Part shown: in pieces, positions 1 through 10,581 of the stretch | How positions within the stretch are numbered: position 1 is the stretch's first letter | Layout of the letters: the number at the start of each line of letters is the position of its first letter | Notes under the pieces: generated by a model | Database searches by the model: none | What the model saw: the letters and a program-made list of their open reading frames with translations, nothing else | What the model was told of the DNA's origin: nothing | Position numbers and translations under genes: made by a program | Source: Hypsibius dujardini | Taxonomy: Eukaryota; Tardigrada; Eutardigrada; Parachela; Hypsibiidae | Assembly (NCBI GenBank): GCA_001579985.1 | Contig: LRSR01005583.1 | Coordinates: 1-25,805, forward strand | Length of the DNA: 25,805 bases | Reading direction: 5' to 3'

Positions 1-135
1 GATTGCTGTGATCGAGGTCCAAAAAACCCGATAAGATTGCTAATAAGTTAAGGAAAAATAGGACAGAAAGACAACAAGAGCGGGATGGATAAACCTTTCT
101 GATGATGGCTTGATTGGCCCCGCATCTGATTCAAG

Positions 136-264
136 TACACACGTGTCAAAAACCTTGCGCTAACCGAGTTAAGCCATCACACTCGCACAACGCATAGCTA
201 TTGTACACAACCGCGACTTAAAGTGCTTAACTTCGGTCAGCGCAAGGTTTCTGCCACGTGTGTA
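136..264. repeat. Family A MITE, copy 1
   Basis: About 129 bp with imperfect inverted ends, starting TACACACGTG and ending CACGTGTGTA. Inside the ends is a second matching pair (AACCTTGCGCTAACCGA against TCGGTCAGCGCAAGGTT). The same unit recurs at 1940, 12449 and 13076 in the same orientation. The outer TA is the likely target-site duplication. It has no coding capacity, so it is a non-autonomous DNA transposon. Confidence 0.85.
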
Positions 265-393
265 GCACCGCTTCATTCTCCGAAACAGGGCGCAGTTGTG
301 GGAACCGGCACTGTGGGCGTGAGAAACGTGTTTATTGGCTTGACACCCCTGACTCCGCCTCCTTTGCTTGACTGATCACAAATACCAAACGAC

Positions 394-540
394 TACTGTA
401 CTGCCGCGGTTATAACAGTCGGTCAAGCCCCGCCTCCGTCACACGCGCCTGTGTCATGACTTGGCATCCAGCCAACATACACAGGCCGAGTGCGCTGCCC
501 GGGTGCAAAAACCGACTGTTATAATCGCGGCAGTACAGTA
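394..540. repeat. Family C MITE, sharing terminal 15 bp with family B
   Basis: About 147 bp bounded by TACTGTACTGCCGCG and its reverse complement. The inverted ends extend inward (GTTATAACAGTCGGT against ACCGACTGTTATAATCG). The internal sequence is unrelated to the next element, but the outermost 15 bp are the same, so both probably use the same transposase. The right-hand TA (539-540) is also the left TA of the adjacent element. Confidence 0.8.
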
Positions 541-687
541 CTGTACTGCCGCGTTAGCTTCGCGCACTGCAAGAGCATTACTTCGTTATCCTAGCCCGTA
601 GTGTACGTAAGCTCATGCGCGGATCCATAGGTCTAAGTTTACGGGGGGTCTACTTCTACTGCGCGAAGCTAACGCGGCAGTACAGTA
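539..687. repeat. Family B MITE, copy 1
   Basis: About 149 bp with inverted ends TACTGTACTGCCGCGTTAGC / GCTAACGCGGCAGTACAGTA. An inverted second copy lies at 3310-3459. The end is followed by extra TACAG units (688-694). It abuts the family C element at a shared TA. No protein is encoded; the ORFs crossing it are chance. Confidence 0.85.
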
Positions 688-1061
688 CAGTACATGTCAT
701 CTCATTGGGGAAAGGAAGCTTCCTCGTGCCATCACTGTTAAAGGTTCACTGTCCGTCTTGCTTCGGCAACACTGGCCTGAAATTTTATTTAGTAAAAACA
801 TACGCATTAAAGATCACACTCATGAGATTTGATTTTGGAATGACAGACGGAAAACTTTTCAACTGACAGCTGCATCTTTGAAGTATATAACGGAATCTCC
901 CATCACAAGCGTGGAAAAAAGCTAGAAAAGCACACCGACGACGAAAGCGAGCGCTACACGAGCAGAACATTGAGGAACCAGAGCGAGAGCGGGGAAGAGC
1001 CCGGAATTTGCATGCGGAAGAACGGTTCATTCAGAGATCAAGGTTGCAAGTTGCAAGTTCC
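688..1061. other. Intergenic, 3' side of the LEA-like gene
   Basis: No conserved ORF, RNA gene or strong repeat is seen here. It lies beyond the stop codon of the minus-strand LEA-like gene and presumably holds its 3' UTR, but I see no clear AATAAA signal that fixes the end. Positions 1-135 likewise show nothing I can name. Confidence 0.4.
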
Positions 1062-2542
1062 TCAATCCTTCTTGTCGCCGGCGTCGGCGGGTGTGCTGCT
1101 GTCCAGGACGTGAGCGACTTTATCGTACCCGGCAGCTGTGAGGAAGCAGATGAATGCCGTTGCGATTATAACACGAACCGGAAAAGGGAAACTGCGAAGC
1201 GAAGTTAGGAAGAATTGAATCAAGAATCTCACTTACCGGCGAGATCTTTGACGACTTCCCCGGCGTGGGCCAACTGCGCTCCGACGGCGGAAGCTACGAG
1301 GGAAAAAAGGGGACAAACGAATCAGCTTACGACTGCAGATAAGGTGAAACACAGTGAACGACAGACACAGACATCATTCTCGTAGACAGACAGACAAAAG
1401 TTCAAATCGCGAGAAAAAATCCCAGAGAAAATGAAATAAAGTCAATCAGACAAACATCCTGTGACAGACAGACAGGTAAACCGACAGTCAGTCAGGCAGG
1501 CAAGTACGATGGCGGTGAGATCTTGGTGATGAAAGACAGACACGCGATTATAGACACAGAAGTCAAAGACCTGACAGACAGACAGGTAGTGAGTCAGACA
1601 CATTGTTAGAAGAAGAGACAGACAGCCAGGCAGAATACAACAGTGAGAAATAAGCAAGCCTCAGAAAATAAAGACGCCCCCGGATCTTCTCACCAGCGGC
1701 AGCAGCTCCATCTCTGGCCTGCTGGACAAAGGATCGATCGTCCTCCACCACTCCCTCGGCCTTGTCTAGTGCGGCCTCCGTCTTGTCGATGGCGGCCTGG
1801 GCGACGTGCTTGCTCTTCTTGTCCGCAGCGTCCTTCAGATCGTCCAGCTTCTTCCCCGCATCGTGCGCCAAATTCTCCGCAGACTTCTGCAAACAAGCGA
1901 CAATGAAGGCTGTCAAAAATCCTCAACTTAAAATACATGTACACACGTGGCAAAAACCTTGCGTTAACGGAGCAAAGCCATTACACTCGTTGCATCGCGG
2001 TTGAACACAGCGTTAGAGTCAAAGTGCCCGACTCGGTCAGCGCAAGGTTTTGCCACGTGTGTACCATTCAGCATTAAACGACTGGCTGACGAAACTGACC
2101 AATGTGAAATTACTGTGTGATAAAGAAAATAAAGTTCAACTGTCAGAATTAAATTTCGCAAATGAACTTTTTAGTGTTGTTGAAATATGGTGGAATAAAT
2201 AAACGAATACATGCATCTGAATATCTCGCAAGATCGCCTAATCCACAATCAATCAATCAATCAACAGCCATTAAAGTGATAATACAATTATGCAAATCAA
2301 CAATCAACCTAACATCAACGCACCTCAGCGTTCGCCGCGGCGTGCTGGACGTTCGCCTTCACATCCTGCGCCTTATCCACCACCGCATCCTTGGCGTCGA
2401 CGGCCTTCTTCTGCGCGTCCGCGGCCAAATTCTGAGCTCCCTGCTTGAGCTCGTCCGCCTTCAGCTGCGCCGCGTCCTTGACGTGAACGGCGGCAGCGCC
2501 GGCTTCGTCCAAAGCTTGGTCGAATTTCTGGCTGGCAGACAT
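1062..2542 (-). CDS. LEA-like (group 3 type) hydrophilic helical protein, four exons
   Basis: Exons (minus strand): 2542-2324, 1886-1694, 1293-1237, 1135-1062; total 543 nt, 180 aa plus stop TGA. All three introns are GT-AG (donors GTGCGT, GTGAGA, GTAAGT) and the phases match exactly (0, 1, 1). The start at 2542 gives MSASQKFDQALDEAG. The protein is rich in Ala, Lys, Asp and Glu, has no Cys or Trp, and shows repeated amphipathic segments such as AADAQKKAVDAKDAVVDKAQ. This is the composition of group 3 LEA proteins, which are disordered in solution, fold to helices on drying and protect proteins and membranes. No signal peptide or mitochondrial presequence is evident, so a cytosolic place is likely. 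The first intron carries a family A MITE and the second a CAGA microsatellite. The exon model is firm. The LEA assignment rests on composition and could also be a related amphipathic-helix protein. Confidence 0.75.
1340..1640. repeat. CAGA-type degenerate microsatellite in LEA intron 2
   Basis: Within intron 1294-1693 the plus strand carries many GACAGACAG units broken by diverged sequence. In the transcript (minus strand) this reads TCTG-like, a pyrimidine-leaning tract. ORFs here rich in Cys-Leu-Ser-Val are translations of the repeat, not genes. Confidence 0.7.
1940..2063. repeat. Family A MITE, copy 2 (inside LEA intron 1)
   Basis: About 124 bp, from TACACACGTGG to CCACGTGTGTA, collinear with copy 1. 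It lies wholly inside the first intron (1887-2323) of the LEA-like gene and touches no splice site. Confidence 0.85.
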
Positions 2543-2736
2543 CTTCCCTTAAAATTTTCTAAAGTGTCTAGGATCCGAAAAAGAGCAAAAATATTTCCGA
2601 GAGATACGAGCAGCTGGTAAGTAATTCACATCGATCGAGGCAGAAAAGACAGAGGAAGGAATGAATGACCGATCGATTTAAGTGAGAAAAAACGTAGTAA
2701 AAAAGGCGTGGCTTACAGTCGAATTACGTGTGTGCG

Positions 2737-2801
2737 ATTGGTCGATATCTAAACAGCGATTTTTGATTGGTCGAATTATTATTCAGGGAACTTTCCATTG
2801 G
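2737..2801 (-). promoter_or_regulatory. Three CCAAT boxes upstream of the LEA-like gene
   Basis: ATTGG on the plus strand (CCAAT on the gene strand) occurs at 2737-2741, 2766-2770 and 2797-2801, spacing 29 and 31 bp. The first two share the context GACCAATC. They lie about 195-260 bp upstream of the LEA start codon. Evenly spaced CCAAT boxes are typical NF-Y sites. No clear TATA box is seen between them and the start. Confidence 0.45.
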
Positions 2802-3256
2802 ACTTTGAACCACGGCGGCCGATTATGGGCCCTCTTCAGCGAGCCTGTCATCTAAACAGAACACAAGAAAATTGGTCATTTTTTCAGTTCTCCGTTTTCG
2901 TTTCAATTGAAAATGTCACTGTAAGTATTATTCGAAATTTCGGTCCGGTTTCTGAAAAATCTTTTTACTTTCAAAGCGACTGTGAGCGAAATAAAACGCT
3001 GATCCGAACAACGGACGAGTTCCTATTAACGAAGAGCTTTAAAATGCCGCGGTCGTTAACTTTTTCAATGCTGACGTCCTCCGCGCTGGCTGTCCGTAAA
3101 TAGGAGCATTGATTTTTTATCGTTTCTTTCCTGGTTTTTTAAGTGAAAAATAATCCATTTCATAGTTTGGCATTTGCATGCTCAAGATAATTTCAGGTTA
3201 TCTTTATCTGACTCTTTCCTAGATGAAGAATTATAACATAAGACGGCAAAAAACCG

Positions 3257-3529
3257 TGAACCGTTTTAGGACGCTTTTGAGCACAACGCGGTTATACTTC
3301 CGGCACACTTACCGTACTGCCGCGTTAGCTTCGCGCAGTAGAAGTAGACCCCCCGTAAACTTAGACCTATGGATCCGCGCATGAGCTTACGTGCACTACA
3401 GGCTAATATAAACGAAGTAACGCCCTTGCAGTGCGCGAAGCTAACGCGGCAGTACAGTAATACAGCGATATCACTTGAACCGTTTTTAGGACGCTTTTGA
3501 GCACAACGCCGTTATTCTTCCGGCACTCT
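3257..3529. repeat. About 54-bp direct repeat flanking a MITE
   Basis: Positions 3257-3310 and 3476-3529 are near-identical (TGAACCGTTTT...CTTCCGGCAC), differing at only a few bases. They bracket the family B element at 3310-3459. The length is far above a TA target-site duplication, so either the segment was tandemly duplicated or the MITE inserted at the edge of an older repeat. Confidence 0.8.
3310..3459. repeat. Family B MITE, copy 2 (inverted relative to copy 1)
   Basis: About 150 bp with ends TACCGTACTGCCGCG / CGCGGCAGTACAGTA. The core is the reverse complement of the core at 539-687, including the GGATCC and the run of six C residues matching six G residues. Confidence 0.85.
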
Positions 3530-3919
3530 TAAGCCACGTTGCCACTTTCTATGTCCTCTAATCTGACCTTGGAAAATCCCCACTTGACAATTTTTTCCCG
3601 TCCATTTCATCTCATAAAATGTTTCCCTACGCCAAACTGACGGAATTAGTCGCCGGTATCGTTATCGTTATTCGAGTCACATTTTCGCCGGCATGTGCTT
3701 TTTCTTGAGAAGAAAATTGCCCCGCAAACCCAAAAGTTGAAGAAAAAGGCGAGCGCGCCAAAGAGAAACCGAAACTAGAAAAGCGGAATGCGCACTGATG
3801 TAAGAATCGGCATTTCAAGGGGATAGCGACATGGCATGAAGAACTGGAAATAAGATCGATAAGAGAAGTCGGTAAAGAGTGTGGGATGGATGTGTGTCAA
3901 CGTGTGTGCAAACAGTCGG

Positions 3920-3925
3920 TTTATT
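3920..3925 (-). promoter_or_regulatory. Polyadenylation signal AATAAA of cyclophilin
   Basis: TTTATT on the plus strand, AATAAA in the transcript, begins 27 nt after the cyclophilin stop codon, giving a very short 3' UTR. Confidence 0.6.
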
Positions 3926-3951
3926 GATTGATTGCGCCGGAATCCGCCTCC

Positions 3952-4264
3952 TCACTTGTTCAGCTCGCCAGAGTCGGCAATAGCCACCTTGACCTTGGTC
4001 TTGCCGGACTGGGTGCCGTACGACTCCATCTTCTTCACCACGTCCAGACCCTCCACCACCTGCCCGAAGACAACGTGCTTCCCGTCCAACCACTCGGTCT
4101 TCACAGTGCAGAGGAAGAATTGGCTAAAGGGGACAATCAAACAATCAAGTGAGAGGTATCTTCGATAGGTCGATTATTCCGAAAAGCTCAATCAGAAACC
4201 ACGTCGATTCTCCGTGTTTTTGTTGAGAAAAAAGGACAGGCTGTACGAGGGGAAGAATTACCTC

Positions 4265-4296
<32 letters not shown>

Positions 4297-4889
4297 CAGG
4301 ACACCGGGTCCGGTGTGCTTCAGCTTAAAGTTCTCATCCTCAAACTTGTTGCCGTAGATTGACTTTCCGCCGGTGCCGTTGTGGTTAGTGAAATCACCTC
4401 CCTGGCACATAAACTGCGGGATGATACGATGGAACGAAGATCCCTGCAGGAAGGAAAAGCACAGCAAAATATTAATGCAGCAACTTCATCAGGAAAAAAT
4501 AAAAAATATTCCCGGCAAAGTGACACTTCAAATCTTGCAGTCAAATTGGAGCGAAACAGGAAAGAAAATAATCATTTTCAAAAAAAATTAATAACTATCA
4601 AAATAATATTAGACGATCGGGCTAATCAATCAATCAAGCAATAGAGACAATGGGAATTCAGCGAAGCCAATCAACAATCAATCAAATATTTCTATGCAAA
4701 TGGTTTTTTATGTCAATTGATCAATCAACCAGCAAGTCACACCTTGAATCCGAATCCCTTCTCGCCGGTGCAGAGTGCGCGAAAGTTCTCCGCTGTCTTG
4801 GGGACGACGTCGGAGCGGAGCTCCATCACGACCCGACCGATCGGCGCACCGTCAGCGGTGATATCCATGAAGACCCGGGGGAGCGACAT
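3952..4889 (-). CDS. Cyclophilin A-type peptidyl-prolyl cis-trans isomerase
   Basis: Exons (minus): 4889-4743, 4443-4262, 4123-3952; 501 nt, 166 aa, the usual size for a cytosolic cyclophilin. Introns are GT-AG with phases 0 and 2. It catalyses cis-trans isomerisation of proline peptide bonds and binds cyclosporin. Active-site residues fall at the same numbers as in human PPIA: R55, F60, M61, Q63, W121 and H126. The family blocks GFMCQGGDF-like (here QFMCQGGDF), [16 protein letters not shown] and ANAGPNTNG are all present. The start chosen is MSLPRVFMD. Upstream in-frame codons exist, but a TTTTCCGCAG acceptor just before them suggests they belong to a 5' UTR intron. No signal peptide follows from this start. 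It is transcribed away from JMJD4. Confidence 0.95.
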
Positions 4890-5911
4890 GTTTCCGGCTG
4901 CGGCTTTGCTGAAAAGAATCCGAGAACCTGCGGAAAAGTAAAGCGGAGTGAACAATCGCATTTCTCCTACCGGCGCGCAGATTAGCGTGCTTTTATAGAT
5001 GCCGGCAGCCACACACACAAGGATGCAAACAGCAGGGGCTTGCGAACAAAATTGATTTCGCTTACAGGTTACGAAGGGGGGCGAAGCAAGGTCGCGGCGG
5101 CGGAAGATGAGAAGAAACTGCGCACTAAAATTAGAAAATCGGCGTCCTCTCTGCGAGTGGGACTGAGAACTCTGCCTGCCTTGTCTTTCTACTTATCATC
5201 GCGGCAATCGGCTTTAACCGTGAACAACCTCAGTTTCAAACGACTATTCAGTTTTATGAAGTAGGCAGTAATCCTACGTTGTTAGAGCACACTTTCGGTT
5301 TTTCCCGGAGCAGACTTCGACTGTCGAAATTAGAAGTCGATTTGGCCACGCGGATTAGAGGTGTGGCCAATCAGAAGCTTGGCAGGCCTGGAAATGGGCG
5401 TGGCTGCTCTGCGTAAAAGCCTTTTCGAATGCCACTTTCGGTCCGGGCGGGGAAGTTTTGCGGAACAGCCACCGCCCTAAGTACACAGTCTGGGAATTTT
5501 GCCCGGCTATTAACGAGGAAAGATCTCCGAAGCGCCTCATTCGGACAGCAGTAATTGACAATAATTATTCGAGAAACGAGCCTGCAAAATCATTTTCTTT
5601 AATTTTTTTAATTTTGCAAAGCATGTCTTAATGGTTGAAATTGTATGGTTCATTAAAAATGTGCGTTAAGTTTCGATAAGCGGAAAAATAGTTTTGCTTC
5701 GGTATTTCGGCCGACCTGATTAGCTTCCTTGTAACTATGAAATCGGTAACAATCAATCAATCCATTGAGCGATTAGAATTTGAGACATACCTGACAGCAG
5801 TCAATCAAGCAATCAGTCGAGCGTTCGGCATAACAGATGCTCGGTGTTTTATGTACTTTGAATTGTTGTCCTAGGTTTAAGAGTTTCGATATTTTTCGCC
5901 CCTTCGGAAGC
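4890..5911. promoter_or_regulatory. Intergenic region between divergent cyclophilin and JMJD4
   Basis: About 1 kb separates the two start codons. It must hold both promoters and 5' UTRs. I see scattered AATC repeats (5745-5815) but no clear TATA box and no convincing ORF. Confidence 0.4.
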
Positions 5912-8231
5912 ATGACACAATTTTCCATCGATCGGATAACGACCAGCATTCCGTATTCGGAGTTTTACCGGCGATATCTAATTGAAAACCGACCCTGCAT
6001 TTTATCTGACACTTTCACCGCCAGCTGGTCGTCCCGTACGGAATGGGTCTCGGCGGACGGCACCCTCGACCTGGATTTCCTAGTTTCGCACTATGGTCCA
6101 TCTGAAGTACCAGTTACCCAGTGTGAGGACCAGACTGAATATGGCGCCGCGAAGTCGACTCGCGAAAAGTTTCGGGACTTTGTTGAATACCTAAAGATGG
6201 CCGCAATAAACCGACCCGGTTGCCGGTATCTCAAAGACTGGCATTTCCAGCGGTAAGATTTTGCATCGCTGATTTTTTTCTGGAGGACTGAATTATTTTG
6301 CATTTTGTTAAGGGAGTTTCCAAATGTGGGAGTGTACAGCGTGCCGGAATATTTCTCCTCGGACTGGTTGAATGAATTTTGTGATGAGAATGGCGAGGAC
6401 GACTACCGTTTTCTCTACCTCGGCCCCGCAGGATCATGGTGAGGATCTTTGCTTTCTCACATGCGTGGATTTTTTTGCAGATATTCGGTAAAACTATGAG
6501 AAGTTGTTGGGGATTACAAACGAATGGTTGATTGATTGGTTGATTTGGTTTTGTTTCTCTGCTAAAATGGTCGATTGATTGTTGATTGGCTGGTTATTGT
6601 TCTCCGCCATGTTATCGATCAATCAACTGGTGTTGTTGCCTTTGAATTGAAGTAAAATTTTGAATAAACTTAAATCCACGTACAGTTTGTTCTTCATATA
6701 GAATTCTTATTTTGTCTAAAATATTAGACACATTTTCAGCATTAAAAATAATATTTAAAATAAAATACCGTAATATTTAAGATAACTTAAGTGATTTTTA
6801 AATAATATTAATATATTATATTATAATCCAATACAATATTTTTGTAAGAATTCGGATTTTCCTCCAGGACGCCGTTGCATGAAGATGTGCTGCAATCGTT
6901 CAGCTGGTCAGCGAACATTGCCGGACGGAAGAGATGGATTCTCTTTCCACCCGGCGAGGAAGAAAAGCTCCGGCAAAATGGCCGATTAATATCCGACGTC
7001 ACGGTACTGCAAAACGAGTTCCACATTTCGATAGTCCATTCTTGGCTGACCGACTTGACAAGTTGAAATACAATCAACGACAAGATTGAGTACACTCAAG
7101 GGTCCGGGGTATGGGCAAAAGGGGCGGGGCAGGGGTTGATCAGGTGATTGATTGTTCGATTGTTTGAAACCATCCCCTGCCCCGCCCCTTTTGCCCATTC
7201 CCCGGACCCTCCAGTGTAGTCAATCTTGTCGCTGACTGTATTTTTTACTCATTGGTTTGATTTAGTAGAGTGTGGATCTCTCGGCGGTTGCGCACAGTGT
7301 CGTGATTCAGGAAGCCGGCGAGGTGGTCTTCGTGCCCAGCCGGTGGCACCATCAAGTCCATAATCTGGAGGACACGCTGTCCATCAATCACAACTGGATC
7401 AACGGGACCAATGTGCGGAATACGTGGGCGTTGTTGTCGGGACTATTGGGACGGGTGGAGAAAGAGATTTCCGACTGTCGGCCTGGTTTTAAGACCGAAA
7501 CCGAGTGGATGACTCAATGTCAGGTATTCTAATTCCTAATTGGCGAAAACCACAGGCATGGATTTACAAGCGGTTCACTGAGCGATAGACAGTCAAGCAA
7601 GCGTTGATATGCAGACAAACAGCCAGATAGTTAAATAAACAAACATACTGGGGGATTTACAGAGCGGGACATGTACACACACACGTAGACAGCCTTACAT
7701 GCATCAGTCTGGTGTACCCATAGGCATAAGAATGGTGATTGTATTGTATAGACAGATAGGCAGGAAGGGACGCATTTGGGCAAGGCAGGAAGAGTGGCCG
7801 AGGCTTGTTTGCAGGCAGGCAGACAGACATCCAGACAAACAGGCAGGCAGCTAGCAAGCTAGATAGACAGACATCCAGACGAATCCGGATACACATCCAG
7901 ACAACGCAGAGACATGCATAAACAAGCACAGTTACACAAACGGACAGGCTGGAAGATGCATTTGATGAAGCATTATCAAGTACAATAACGCTTGTTATAG
8001 AGGATTTTGAGGGCAGATGTCGCCATGGATTTTGGCGATTTCCGGAGAATGCTTGTCATGGTTGTTGCAAACCGGAAGTGCTCACTGATGTCGACAAATA
8101 TCGAACAACCTCACCATTTGTCATGGTTGCTCGAGTCGGACCTGAAGTCTGCTGCGGAGCTCCTCGACGTGATCGATGACCATCTCTATTTTAGAGTCCA
8201 CGGCGGAGAATGGAAGACCGACGTGAAGTGA
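5912..8231 (+). CDS. JMJD4: JmjC domain lysyl hydroxylase JMJD4
   Basis: Exons: 5912-6252, 6313-6438, 6868-7003, 7269-7523, 8001-8231; 1089 nt, 362 aa. Phases 2, 2, 0, 0 match throughout, and all introns are GT-AG. JMJD4 is an Fe(II)/2-oxoglutarate oxygenase that hydroxylates a lysine of translation release factor eRF1. The chain follows the family order: YLKDWHF, YFSSDWLNEF, DDYRFLYLGPAGSW, the HxD iron motif H160-E-D162, SFSWSANIAGRKRWILFPPG, QEAGEVVFVPSRWHHQVHNL with the distal iron histidine (H229), and NHNWINGTN. The fourth intron is the longest (477 nt) and is repeat-rich. The join of exons 3 and 4 gives about ten residues fewer than human in that loop, so a slightly different exon 3 end is possible. 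The start MTQFSIDR is preferred over an in-frame ATG at 5837. Confidence 0.92.
6439..6867. other. JMJD4 intron 2, AT-rich with GATT repeats
   Basis: The 429-nt intron has GATT-type repeats near 6520-6600 and a very AT-rich block (about 6700-6840) built from AATATT and TAAAAT units. No gene inside. Confidence 0.7.
7078..7231. repeat. Foldback element in JMJD4 intron 3
   Basis: Two 58-bp arms (7078-7135 and 7174-7231) are inverted copies with only a few mismatches, separated by a 38-bp loop. The arms contain GGGCAAAAGGGGCGGGGCAG. It looks like a MITE. In the transcript it would form a long hairpin within the 265-nt intron. Confidence 0.85.
7600..7960. repeat. Degenerate CAGA/GACA microsatellite in JMJD4 intron 4
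   Basis: Repeated CAGACAGG/GACAGACA units, diverged. Here the transcript reads the purine-rich strand, opposite to the LEA and P450 introns. Nothing else is seen in this intron. Confidence 0.65.
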
Positions 8232-8430
8232 ACAACTTTGTTGAATCAGATCTGGCGATTCTCCGGACTGATGCAGGACACTGTTCGACGGGAAGTGATA
8301 TCGCCGGTACGATTTAAGGTTGGCCAGAGATCGATCTGCGATTTTGAAACCGACTGAACCAAAGTCTTAAATATGAATTTATCAAAATGGGAAGACAGAT
8401 GCTTTTCTTGGCTTTCGTTTGACTATCAGA

Positions 8431-8790
8431 CAGACAAATACGGAGACATGCTTATAGACTGGTATACAGACAGTCTGACAGCCAATGAAACACAGTTGTA
8501 GACAGACAGCCACATTCCGACAGTCAGTCGTCGCTGGCAGCCAGGCAGGCAGACAGACATATAGGCAGAGAGGCTGACAGACAGACAGGTAGGTAGGCAG
8601 ACAGCTAGGCAGACAGACAAATAGGGAGACATGCTTGTAGACTGGTATACAGACGTCTGACAGCCAATGAAACACAGTTATAGACAGACACCCACATTCC
8701 GACAGTCAGTTGTCGCTGGCAGCCAGGCAGGCAGGCAGACAGACATATAGGCAGAGAGGCTGACAGACAGACAGGTAGGGAGGCACGTAC
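8431..8790. repeat. Tandem duplication of a CAGA-rich unit, period about 183 bp
   Basis: Units starting at 8431 and 8614 share long blocks (GGAGACATGCTT, GACAGCCAATGAAACACAGTT, CCACATTCCGACAGTCAGT) with small differences. The unit is itself made from CAGA/CAGG repeats. It lies between JMJD4 and the P450. The antisense Cys-rich ORFs are repeat translations. Confidence 0.8.
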
Positions 8791-9166
8791 ATCCACATCA
8801 AAGGAAAGAAACTATCTTGCTATGAGAACTATCTTTTGGCTTCGACGATTGAACTATATTGAAGTGTTGTGATACCCTGGTCATGACGTTTGCTTAATGA
8901 TACCACAGAATTTGGTGGTCGGGGTTAGTGCTTATCTGATCCGTTGACCTTTTCTTTAGGTTCTGCCGAGACGATCTTTGAGCCTTTGCTTACCAAAACC
9001 TGAGACGCTTATCTGCCCATTGCCATTTCATTTGTGCGAGCGACAATTCTAGGACTGGATTTCGTGCCGCAATGCTCAGCACTCCACTTTTCTAGGCTTT
9101 TCGACTTTCGTGGACAAACTACTTCCGCAAAAGGCGTCCATACTCGTATATTCCCATACATTAATC
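8791..9166. other. Intergenic, upstream of the P450
   Basis: No repeat or gene recognised. It should contain the P450 promoter and 5' UTR, but no clear core element stands out. Confidence 0.4.
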
Positions 9167-10469
9167 ATGGACTGGCTGTCCGTGTTGCCTGCGTTGGTTG
9201 CTCTCGCTGTTGCCTTTTACTTGTGGTCCAGGACTTCCCGTCCGAAAAACTTCCCTCCAGGACCCCAAGGTCCGTGGTCTTTATGGTATCGTATGCTGGA
9301 TTTGACGGAAATATTTTCCTTTCGACATCTTCCCATCTATTATCTAATTCAGTTTTAATTAATTAATTTCCTAAATGATTTTGGTTATGTTAATTATTTG
9401 GTTATTTTCCAGTAAAAGATTTTGTATTCCTGCAGTGGTGCCATTTGTGGGAAATATTCTGTCACTCGGTCGTACTCCCCACTTGACCATCGCTCGATGG
9501 AAGGCCCAATACGGCGACGTCTTGAGCGTGTACGACGGCCGCAAGCCGATGGTCATCCTCAGCGACTTCCACACAGTCAAGAAGGTCTTCGCCGATGAGG
9601 CCGTCACCGGACGAGACGACCAGAGCTCCATCGTCATCGACGCGTCAACCCAGAAAGACTACGGCCTAGTGTTCAGTCAGGGGGAGTTGTGGAAGGTCCA
9701 TCGTCGGTTCGCCCTGTCGACGCTGCGGGACTTAGGAATGGGGAAGAATTGGATGGAAGACGCGATTGTTTACGAAGTCGAGGAGATCTGCCGGTTCCTG
9801 AAGCAGACCAACCAGGCAAGAATATTAAGTTTTTTATTATTAATTGATCGTATTGGTTTGGTGGTTTGTTCATTTATTCAGACATGTCGTGATGTATGCT
9901 AATGTAACTAAAAAGATGAAAGTCTCTTCCTGCATTTTTAAACGTAGAACTCTGGGTAAGGTTGTGATTGGAGCTTTTTAACTGAAATCCTTCTCTCGTC
10001 CTCTCATACAGAAGCCGACCAATCCGAAAGTGCAACTGACCAACAGCATCTCCAATGTTATTTGTGCGCTGATTTTCGGCCGACGATTCTCCCTGACGGA
10101 CCCGAAGTTCTCACGGTTGACCAGTTTGATTGTGGAGAGCTTGGAGGGGTTCGGTTGGGATTCCGCCGCGCAGGCATTCCCGATTCTCCTATGGTTCCCC
10201 AACCCGGTTCGACGTCGCATCTTGAAGGCCCGGGCGAATATCCGCACGATGACAGCCTTTTTCCAGGAACAAGTGGATGACCATGCTGGTGTGGATAAAC
10301 AGGAGGGTGTCCAAGACTACCTTTTTGCCTACCAGGCGGAGAAGGAGAAGCAAGAGGGAACAAATCAGTCGAAGAAGAGCTTGTTCGATGGTTCGTACGA
10401 TGTCTGTCTGTCTGTCTGTCTGCCTATCTGTCTGCCTATCTGTCGGTCGGTCGGTCGGTCGGTCGGTCG

Positions 10470-10501
<32 letters not shown>

Positions 10502-10529
10502 GCCTATCTGCCTCCCTGTTTGTCTGTCA

Positions 10530-10581
<52 letters not shown>

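Larger units (their letters stand above)
2802..3951. other. Intergenic between the LEA-like gene and cyclophilin
   Basis: No supportable gene. It holds the family B MITE copy 2 and its flanking direct repeats (listed separately). Two open frames near 2798-3103 and 3627-3818 have no recognisable domain, no splice context and no support. Confidence 0.4.

Noticed and set aside
2798-3103. 101-codon frame between LEA and cyclophilin
   Set aside because: No recognisable domain, no splice or polyadenylation context, and it starts on a CCAAT region.
4650-4985. Plus-strand frames over cyclophilin exon 1
   Set aside because: Shadow of the minus-strand exon, whose family match is unambiguous.
5355-5561. 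Minus-strand 68-codon frame between cyclophilin and JMJD4
   Set aside because: No family resemblance and no support; probably promoter sequence.
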